From Margaritifera margaritifera (lineage: Eukaryota; Mollusca; Bivalvia; Unionida; Margaritiferidae): a stretch of 64,000 nt of DNA. The notes below the pieces were generated by a model. It had not been told where the DNA came from. It saw only the letters and a program-made list of their open reading frames with translations, and did no database searches. The stretch lies in assembly GCA_029931535.1 (NCBI GenBank), contig JAQPZY010001660.1:7262001-7326000 (forward strand), in the 5' to 3' direction. Of the stretch, positions 55,462 through 64,000 are shown in pieces (position 1 is the stretch's first letter; the number at the start of each line of letters is the position of its first letter). The translations under genes were made by a program, and so were the position numbers.

Positions 55462-56747
55462 TCACCATCCAGTTGTACAATATTTTGGCAAATATGTACT
55501 AAGAATACCTTTGTCTGACAATAAAAGCCCAAACCCAACTTTTTGATAAATTTATTATACCGTACCCCTATTCTTATCATGGGAGAAATATTGTAAGCTT
55601 AACAAGCAATTTTCACACGGTGCTTTTAGAGTATAAGTCAAATGATGCACATCTAACTCCCCACATTGACTGCAACTATTTAGTGAACAGATGGCAAATT
55701 GTTTGTAACACTTGTTTCTGTGTGGCATAGATCAAGAAATAGGTATTCATAATCATGTCTAGAAAGTATAGCCATAGGTAATTTGTTTTTTATGGTGTTG
55801 TTGTTCCCACATTCATCAAGATTAAGTTTTTCGCATTTTACTAGATTTCTTCAAAGCTGTTGCATGTACCATCATGAAACTTCATTGATATGTTCATCTT
55901 GGGGAGTAATGGTAGTAGTACTTACTGTTGGCAACCAAAAGAAGTTGGTCACACTGACTTTCTGTTCAAGTTTTATTAGATTTTTATATTGAGCACTATA
56001 TCTGTGTCATTCAAGCATGTATAGTGATAAAACTTTGTAAAGGCATTCATTTCAAGGACAAATATTTACATTTTGAAATAGTTCAGACTGTACATCAGCT
56101 GAAGAAAGCTTGAAGAATGGAAATAGTAAGTGATATAAAGCAGGCATAGATAGTCTACATATATTTCACATGGTCTAAATGTTTTGTTCTGGTTCCTGCA
56201 TTTGAATTTGAAAATGATGATTTTTTTCATTGTCATCTAGTGATATTTCAAGTTGTGAATTTTTTGCCACTAAATTGTTGAGGCATTTGAATCTTTGGTT
56301 CTAGCCCCTCAATCCTTGCAAAGTCTTACAAAGGTATGCCAACTGCATGATTCTAACTTTAAGGGAAAAACTGAAGTATCTTAGGAAAAGTATTTATTAC
56401 CATCATTATAAATGCTAATTCATATAAATACAGTACAGACGAAAAACTTGGAAGTGCTGTGGGCCCAAAATTTTGGAGTTTTTAGCTATTGTTGGCAAGA
56501 GAAGGATTACACAGGATGAAACAAATCCTTTGAGAGATATCCAGCATTTGAGAGACTTATTTTCAAGTTATCAGAGTTTTACTGGACTTAAGTATGTTTC
56601 ATGCATCCACTCAGTTTTTGGACAGCTCCTTCTCTTGTTAAGTAATCTTACCTCAAGTTTTTCATCCAGTGGCAACTGTTTTTTTTTTCTCCATTTGAAC
56701 TTGTATATCCAAATTCATGCTATAACAAAGCATGTTATAGTGGGATT

Positions 56748-56751
<4 letters not shown>
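55462..56751. other. Unassigned stretch
   Basis: 56430-56620 is slightly less AT-rich and open on the + strand, reading FLAIVGKRRITQDETNPLRD. The text 'aacaaagcatgttatagtgg' before the (TA)n run recalls the dispersed 'ttataatg/tatagtg' repeats. No gene supported. Confidence 0.35.

Positions 56752-56821
<70 letters not shown>
56752..56821. repeat. (TA)n microsatellite
   Basis: An uninterrupted dinucleotide run of about 70 bp. Confidence 0.98.
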
Positions 56822-56825
<4 letters not shown>

Positions 56826-57399
56826 TACTTTTATTTTGATTTTACCATTACATTTTTAAAACTTAACTTTTAACCAGCACTCTATAGCTAGGATTGTGCT
56901 GATCTAGCATTAAACCCCCAAGCACATACACATATATACACCAGAAATCACTCACAGTAGTGTTACACAGCACAGTGTTATTATAACATTTGAAAATAAT
57001 TTTTTTCTATTCTTTTTAGAGATCAAGACATAGGGTAGGTCTGATATTTGGTGTTTGCAAACTTTAGGTAGTAGTGTTATTTGAATTTGCCAATATATGG
57101 CCTGTGCATTTTGTGTAAGCTGACATCTTTGTGCTTTGGCATTTAGGGTAATTTTACTTGCTGGTAATAAGTTGACTTTGTTTTTATTCCCACACTGGTT
57201 TATAGGGATAGCACAAGTTTGTTAACTGTGTCTGAATTGCAGTGATTCAGATTTCTGAGAAACCTGGGAAATGCAAGAACCATAAACTTCAGAAATTGGT
57301 GGAGAGTCGATCATGTTCTCTTATTTATTTGGAAATTGCAAAAGGAAGATCTCAGTGGTTACTAGCCTAGGGTTTCTAATGTGCAATTTGAAATAAGCA
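56822..57399. other. Unassigned stretch
   Basis: No recognised feature. Confidence 0.4.
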
Positions 57400-57990
57400 C
57401 ATGATAAGACACATACACTGTAGACATCATTAGACTAAAGGTATGTGACAAAGACTGTAGTCAGAGACCAATAGACAGAAGGTATAAGACACAGACACTG
57501 CAGGCAATTATATAACATACAAGACAAAGATACTGGAGAGAAACCAATAGACAGAAGGTATGCAGAGACACTGCAGGCACTTATAGAACATATGAAATGA
57601 AAATACTGCAGAGAGAGACCAATAGACAGAATATATGAGATGCAGACACTGCAGACATTAGACTGAAGGTATGTGACAAGACTGAATACAAACCAATCGA
57701 CAGAAAATGAGATACAGACACTGCAGGCACTTATGGAACATATGAGACAAAGCTAGCATAGACAGATACTAGTAATTATATTACATATGACAGACTCTGC
57801 AGACAGATGAACAGACAAAATGTATAATGCACAGCAGACAAAGACCAATAGACATAAAATATAAAACACACAGGCCTTGTTCATAGAGCTGTGGACAAAA
57901 TATTTGAGACACTGTGGACCCTATAGGTGGAGACCAATAGACAGAACAGCAGAGCCAGTCATCTCAGAACCAATAGATTCAATAAATAAG
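57400..57990. repeat. Old degenerate tandem repeat, about 60 or 120 bp
   Basis: Units share 'gagaccaatagacagaaggt', 'gacactgcaggcacttatag' and 'aacatatgagacaaag'. Heavily diverged compared with all other arrays in the window, so probably the oldest. Confidence 0.75.
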
Positions 57991-59063
57991 CCACAGACGC
58001 TACATAGACAAACACCAACAGATTAAACATAAGAGAGACAGAGGAATTACATGGTTTGTGCAGCATTAAACAGTTCTTGAATTGGGGTGGGGTAACCTTG
58101 AAAAGTCCTGTAATGTTTTTAAAAATGGATTTTATCCTTGAAAAGTCCTTGAATTTTTTTCTGCTAAAAAACTTGAATTTTGCCAAAACATCCCTGAATG
58201 GTACAAATGTTAACATTATATAAGATTTGTCACTCCTTGTAGACAGAATTTCAAAGATTAAATGTATATCCTACACCACCACACCCCATACCCCACCACC
58301 AGAAAACACTATAAATATATGCCAGGATAAAACTGTGTGGATAAACTTCATGTATTACACAACACTAGTAGGTACTATCAGTACTTAGAGTAATGTCCCT
58401 TTGCCATGGTGGTGTGCTAATCAGATTTTACAAAAGATTACTAATTCTGTAGGAATGTAACCAATTTACAAAAAAAATACACTTTAAAAATTGGGGGAAG
58501 TCCTTTCATGATAAAAAGTCACCAAAGCTGTACGAACCATGTATTGAATAGGGTTTGGGGGATGTTTTATTAATATCCCAGCTATTACATTGGCCTTAAA
58601 AATTACTTTGGTGTTGGTCAGAGTGGCATTAAAAAAAGTGCACATTGAGTCTTGCAGAGATTGCAACAACACACTAAATGATTTTGGTCCATGAAAAAGG
58701 GTCTTTGTTCATGCATATGTGCACACATAATGAATTCGTTTGTATGTATGTAAATCACCTGAGTGAGGTATAGGGTTAGCAGTAACATGCAAAAAAAGAC
58801 TTAGATTTCTATGCTACTTATGAATTAGCTATATACATGTAAGATCTAGTTTGCTTAATAAGGCTAGTCACATATTCTAATCTTTTATTTTCAAGTGCAA
58901 CATGATGTTTAGCAACATTGTTTTTTTCCTCATTTTCCATCGGTTTGGTTGTCTTTCACATAGCAATCCAAAAATGGAAAAACTTGTTTTTAGCAAGTGA
59001 GATTTGTCCCAAAAAATTTTTTTTAAGTAATTGCTTCATACTTGTGGTGATTGATGAAGAAGT
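57991..59063. other. Unassigned stretch
   Basis: 58080-58200 carries 'aaccttgaaaagtcctgtaa' and 'ccttgaaaagtccttgaatt', a text common in animal repeats. Nothing else. Confidence 0.35.
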
Positions 59064-59096
59064 ATAATAATAATAATAATAATAAAAATAATAATG
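59064..59096. repeat. (AAT)n microsatellite
   Basis: A short triplet run with one AAA interruption. Confidence 0.9.
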
Positions 59097-59106
59097 CTGT
59101 ACTTTT

Positions 59107-60246
59107 AGCTTACCTGGCATAAGGCCATGTGAGCTTATGGTACGGTCCTTCATCCATCGTGAACCCTCTTGTGTGTCATCCATTCACAATTTGTAATTTA
59201 TAACTTCTTCTCAAAAACCTCTTAACCAATTTACACATGATTTTACAGTGAACATTATGGCATCAAAACCTCTCAAATTTGTTAAAATGGTGCTAATTGG
59301 ATGTCATCCAGTATGGCCACCATTACTAAAAATAGAAAACCTTTAATTAAAAAACTGCTCAACAAAATTTGACCAAATTTGGTAGAAAGCATCTTGGCAT
59401 TGGCAACAAAATTTTTCAGATTTGTTCAAGTGATGTCAATCCACAATCAAATATGGTTACCATTGCTAAAAATAGAAAAACCATTAAATGACTTTTTTCA
59501 GAAGGCACTAAACAGAATTTGAACAAATTTTGATAAAAAGCATCCTGCCTTGAAGGGCTTTCAGCTTTATACAAATGATGTCCATCTGCAATCAGATATG
59601 ACTATACTATTATAAAAAAAAGATATAAAACCCTTTAAACAACTTCTCTAACATCATTCATCAGAATTCAGCTAAATTTGACAGAAAGCATCCTTGCATG
59701 AAGGGATTTCAGATTTGTACAGGTGTTGTTAATCCACCTTCAAATATGACCACCATCACTAAAAAAAAAACAACCTTTAAACTACTTCATTTCAAATAGC
59801 ACTCAACAGAATTTGACAAAATTTTATTGAAAGCATCCAGGCAGAAAGGGATTTTAATATGTTCAAGAGATACTGATCTGCCATCAGATATGGCTGCCAT
59901 TAAAAAAACATAGAAAAAAATTAAACGGTGTTATCTCAGAAAGCTGTTCAACAGAATTTGACCAATTTTGACAGGAAGCATCTGGCATAAAGGCCTTTCA
60001 ATATTGGACAAATGATGATGATTTGCCATCAAATTTGGATGAAGATACAAAAAAAGAAAACCTTGAAACTGTTATTTTCATAACATATGCAATCAACGCC
60101 ATTGGAAGAAATTCCTTCAAAAACATTGTACTGACCCAGATTTTTTTGCCACCTGCTCTTGCTTTTTAGCTGTTAGGCAGAAATCAACCAGGTGAGTTTC
60201 TCTCAGGTATCCGGTGAGCGATTTAAGGTCCACTTGAGCCTCTTGT
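59107..60246. mobile_element. Tandem-core repetitive element, core type 2
   Basis: Head 'agcttacctggcataaggcc' with 'atgtgagcttatggtacggt', about seven units with 'cagaatttgaccaattttga', 'gaaagcatcctgccttgaag' and 'atatggccaccattacta', and the tail 'aggtccacttgagcctcttg'. One of the two most complete examples of head, core and tail in the window. Confidence 0.72.
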
Positions 60247-60879
60247 TTGAGGGTGGCTCAATTAGTCAAAGACTATTCTTTCTTGAGGCCCTTGTATATA
60301 AAACCAAGTATATCTATGTTCATATTACAAAGTAATGGACACTGATATAAGTCATTAAACTCTAAATGAGTACACAAATCCACTTTGGATTATATTAATG
60401 GTCACATGCTCATCCATCTTTCCTCAAAAACTGAATTGTCTGCAGATTTTTACATGCAAAGGAACAGTATTCTGTGGAATTGCACCAAAATATTGAAAGC
60501 TTGTCTCATTGTAAAATTATTTGTAAATCTATGGATTTTTTTAAACATATTTTGACATGTCATTACCTTATCAAAGTATGACCACTACAAGGAGTCATTT
60601 TATAATCTTGTTCAAATAATTGTGTATTAAAGGTTTATGCACATGTAAGCCTTTCCTTAATATTATCAAATGCTGTAATCATGCATAATATGAGAAACAT
60701 ACATATCAGCATATCAGGGTAATTGGTTTTAAAAAGTTGCCAGAATTTTTACTAATCACTGCTTTCATTTTCACTTAATCATTACCTTGAATAGGTGTAC
60801 ATTTTTAAGTAAAATGAATACACAACTTTATAATTTTTTTACCATATATCTTGCATTGAGCTTATTAAAATTTACTAAT
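60247..60879. other. Unassigned stretch
   Basis: AT-rich; no recognised feature before the LINE. Confidence 0.4.
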
Positions 60880-62310
60880 TGAACAAAAATAAATTATACA
60901 TATATTATATCCCGCTACTGAAAAGCAAAATTGGTAATATGGCAGACAAAAATAATTATAGACCTATAGCTCTCACGACAATTATTTCGAAAATATTTGA
61001 ATGTATTGTACTACAACGATGTGAAGTAACAATTTCTGATAATCAGTTTGGTTTTAAAAAACAACATTCAACAGACTTATGCCTCTGTGCATTTAAGGAA
61101 ACTGTCAACTACTACTTAGAACACGGTAGCCCTGTGTTTGCATGTTTTTTAGACGCTAGTAAGGCATTTGATAGGGTTAATCATTGGACGCTGTTTAAAA
61201 AGTTGCTCGACAATCAAATACCCGTTTACATTGTTCATACCCTAGTTAACTGGTATGGTAAACAATTTTACTATGTGCGTTGGGAAGTGCAGTATCCAAT
61301 TCCTTTCATGTAACCAATGGGGTGAGGCAGGGAGGTGTTCTTTCGCCTTTGTTATTTAATATATACATAGACGATTTAAATCGTAACCTGGGACAGTGTC
61401 ACGTGGGGATACATTTGACACTAAATGCGTCATTTCTTAACAATTTTAGTTTTGCTGATGATATGTCATTGATAAGTCCTTCTATCGCAGGGTTAAGGAA
61501 ATTATTAAAGATATGTGAACATTACACATTTGAGAATGATATCATATATAATACACAAAAATCGGTCTGCATGGTTTTTCAGTCAACTGCTGTCAAATTA
61601 CCATCTCCTCCCTCTGTAATTCTTAACGGCCATGCTCTTGCATATGTCGACAGTTATACATATTTGGGTCATATGCTAAAATCCAACCGGTCAGATGATG
61701 AAGATATGATGAGACATTACAGATTTCTGTGTACTAGAACAAACATGCTTTTACGTAAATTTAGAAATTGTTCTGTGAATATCAAGATTAGATTATTCAA
61801 ATCTTATTGTTGCACAATGTACTGTGCTCCTCTGTGGACAAACTTTAGTGAATGTATGAAAAGAAAACTAGTTATTGGCTATAATAATAGTCTTCGTTTA
61901 CTACAAAGCCTTCCAAGATGGAATAGTGCCTCTACCATGTTTGTAAACTATAATGTATTTAGTTTTGAAGAATTAATGAGAAAGTATGTGTTTTCAATGA
62001 TGACACGAATATTAAATAGTAAAAACTGTATCTTGAAATCGTTGTGGAACTATGATATTCATTTAAGTTCTCAGATTATAGATAGATGGAACAAATTACT
62101 ATTTAAATGTCTCACATGATTTTATTCCTAACAATGACAAACACATTCTGTAGTTGTAGATGGGTATGTATATTTGCACATAAGACACCTATGAACTTCT
62201 ATGTCTAAAAATTCTTCTATATTTTATATTCTATTTTATTGTATATTTTAATTTAGATGTATGGACCATGCAGTCTGAAATAAAGAATTCTTATCTTATC
62301 TTATCTTATA
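60880..62310 (+). mobile_element. 5'-truncated non-LTR retrotransposon (LINE)
   Basis: Begins inside the reverse transcriptase and ends with a short 3' UTR and four copies of TCTTA (about 62288-62308). Such short microsatellite tails, rather than poly-A, are usual in CR1/L2-like and related clades. The 5' endonuclease domain is absent. No clear target duplication is seen. Background-like base composition, but the coding part is well preserved. Confidence 0.85.
60900..62119 (+). pseudogene. LINE reverse transcriptase, one frameshift
   Basis: The first frame (to about 61283) has DKNNYRPIALTTIISKIFE, then ISDNQFGFKKQHSTDLCL and FACFLDASKAFDRVNH, the last being RT motif A. The second frame (about 61280-62119) starts SNSFHVTNGVRQGGVLSP (motif B), then NNFSFADDMSLI (motif C, catalytic Asp pair intact), LGHMLKSN and a C-terminal region rich in Arg and aromatic residues to RWNKLLFKCLT. 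The frame break falls at a short G run (61282-61284), consistent with loss of one base. The remaining frame has no stop for 279 codons. Clade: CR1/Jockey-like group, not resolved further. Confidence 0.88.
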
Positions 62311-62465
62311 TGATAGGTGGATAGTGACAAGACACTTGTTTGTGCTTAAAATTGACACTGACATCACTGTAGTAATTCATAAATTGCACAAAACCAAATA
62401 TTTATAATCAGCACCAACTAACATATACATTACTGTGATAACTCTTTCATGAAGCACCTGTTTTT
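62311..62465. other. Short unassigned stretch
   Basis: No recognised feature. Confidence 0.4.
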
Positions 62466-63460
62466 AGCTCTACTGGTCATAGACAAGAAAAGCTTATGCA
62501 GTGGTCTTTAGTCCAGTCTCTGGCATCTGGCATCCATTCGCACAAGTTTGTTATCACTACTCCTCCCAAACTACTGGAAGAATTGCCACCAAACTTTATG
62601 GACATATTCATCCCAAGGTGTAGTTGGTCTTAATTAAAAAAAATTTTTTATTGCTTCTACCCCTAAAAGGATTTTAGAGAAAGAGTTCTTATGATATCTA
62701 GTTAGTCTTAAATGAAAATGGTGCCAATCTGACATTCAATATGGCTTCCATGGTAGCCATCTTGAAAATCTTGTAATCGCTACTCCTAAATGGATGGTTG
62801 TATTGACATGGGGTCTTGACTAAAACACTTTTTATTATGTGTGGTTGCTCCTAAATGAAAATTATGCCGATCCAACCTCTTGATAATCTTGTTAACACTA
62901 CATCTCATGGATGGATGGTCATATTGACATGGGGTTTTCACCAAAAGACTAATTATGATGTATTGTTGGTCCTAAATGAAAATGTTGCTGATCTGACATC
63001 CAATATTATCTGCCACAACAGCCATCCCTAACATCTTATCACTACTCTTCCTAAATAGAAAGTAAGATGAACATCGGGTGTTCACCAGAAGACTTCTTAG
63101 GAAGTCTATTTGGTCCTAAATGAAAATGATGCCAATCCAACATTCATCATGACCACCTTGGTGGTCAGCTTTAAAATCTTGTTATTGCTACTCCTCCTGA
63201 ATGGATGGTCATATCAACATGAGTTTTCACCAAAAGACTTATTAATATGCAGATGTCTAGTTGCTCCTAAATGGAAATGGCGCTGATCTTAAATCCAATA
63301 TGGCCACAATGGCATTCTTGAAAATCTTGTTATCACTATTCATCCTAAATGGATGGTCATATCAACATGGGGTTTTCACCAAAAGACCTCTTATGGTGTC
63401 ATGTTGGTCTTAAATGGAAATGTTGTCGATCTCACTTCCAATATGGCCACGAGATGGTTT
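62466..63460. mobile_element. Tandem-core repetitive element, core type 3
   Basis: Head 'agctctactggtcatagaca' with 'tatgcagtggtctttagtcc', then about six units with 'ctcctaaatggaaatgg', 'ccaatatggccacaatgg', 'ttgaaaatcttgttat' and 'gatggtcatatcaacatggg'. No tail: it runs into the 35-bp array, which may have replaced or displaced it. Confidence 0.65.
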
Positions 63461-63485
63461 CAGCTCTCAGCAGTTAAATAGAAGC

Positions 63486-64000
63486 TTGCAGCTTGATATG
63501 GTGACATTATTGGTATGCAATGGGTGCTTGATATTGTGACAGTATTGGTACACAATAGCTGCTTGATATTGTGACAGTATTGGTGTACAATGACTGCTTG
63601 ATATTGTGATAGTATTGGTACACAATGACCGCTTGATATTGTGCAGTATTATTGTACAATGACTGCTTGATATTGTGACAGTATTGGTACACAATGACCG
63701 CTTGATATTGTGACAGTATTGGTGTACAATGGCTGCTTGATATTGTGATAGTATTGGTGTACAATGGGTGCTTGATATTGTGACAGTATTGGTACACAAT
63801 GACTGCTTAATATTGTGCAGTATTATTGTACAATGACTGCTTGATATTGTGACAGTATTGGTACACAATGACCGCTTGATATTGTGCAGTATTATTGTAC
63901 AATGACTGCTTGATATTGTGACAGTATTGGTACACAATGACTGCTTGATATTGTGACAGTATTGGTACACAATGACCGCTTGATATTGTGACAGTATTGG
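63486..64000. repeat. 35-bp minisatellite, cut by the window edge
   Basis: About 15 copies of 'gcttgatattgtgacagtat' plus 'tggtacacaatga', with a shorter variant (gtgcagtattattgtacaatg) recurring every three to five units. The minus strand is open for 167 codons. The array continues beyond the window. Confidence 0.95.

Noticed and set aside
54203..55502. Two opposite 425-codon open frames over the 18-bp array as genes
   Set aside because: The frames consist of one six-codon unit with no domain, splice or promoter support; openness follows from the unit lacking stops.
56099..56134. Short exon reading EESLKNGN before gtaagt
   Set aside because: Needs a phase that no visible upstream exon provides and the acceptor lacks a pyrimidine tract.
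56473..56859. 128-codon frame near the (TA)n run as a gene
   Set aside because: More than a third is the translated (TA)n tract; the rest is unrecognised and has no splice context.
1..64000. Bacterial or phage origin
   Set aside because: No dense coding, RBS or operons; clear GT-AG introns with consistent phases, LINE, SINE, DIRS and piggyBac elements.

Overview
The window looks like metazoan nuclear DNA from a lophotrochozoan, most likely a bivalve mollusc. The sequence is AT-rich, has GT-AG introns of 0.4 to about 15 kb, and contains no bacterial operon, RBS or phage structure. It carries pearl/Helentron-like elements with tandem cores of about 130-145 bp, a DIRS-type retrotransposon, tRNA-derived SINEs and very many minisatellites. 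The bivalve assignment is an inference from this repeat style, not from a marker gene.

The only host gene I can support runs left to right. Seven coding exons lie at 13263-13345, 19244-19339, 19763-19988, 27074-27202, 28997-29121, 32754-32880 and 37740-37880. All splice sites are GT-AG and all phases agree (0-2, 2-2, 2-0, 0-0, 0-2, 2-0, 0-0). Together they give exactly 309 codons of a charged, Gln/Glu/Lys/Arg-rich, almost continuous coiled-coil protein with no transmembrane segment. An 18-bp in-phase microexon is possible at 52730-52747. Neither the 5' nor the 3' end of the gene could be located, so the visible part is internal. I do not recognise the family; a cytoskeletal, centrosomal or ciliary coiled-coil protein is only a guess.

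Nearly everything else is intronic or flanking repeat. Recognisable mobile elements are: a decayed piggyBac transposase (about 20955-22840); a degenerate DIRS-like element with inverted terminal repeats and an internal complementary region (about 44161-49771); a 5'-truncated non-LTR retrotransposon with one frameshift (about 60880-62310); two tRNA-SINE remnants (about 9780 and 30113); a hAT-like MITE (2345-2510); a possible 1.47-kb TIR element (7790-9255); a family of TA-flanked MITEs built from two perfect hairpins (7491, 9979, 26632, 38684, 50620); and about ten elements with a short conserved head, a 'GGCCCACTTGGGCCTCTTG'-like tail and tandem cores of four different sequence types.

More than 25 tandem arrays (18-116 bp units) fill the introns. 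The most striking is a 26-bp satellite at 22876-24262 whose units each contain a splice-acceptor-like TTTTTGCAG on the sense strand of the host gene, and which has a 16-unit higher-order repeat. Long open frames over several arrays (51.2-52.0, 52.8-53.2, 54.2-55.5, 63.5-64.0 kb) follow from unit lengths and lack of stops and are not treated as genes.
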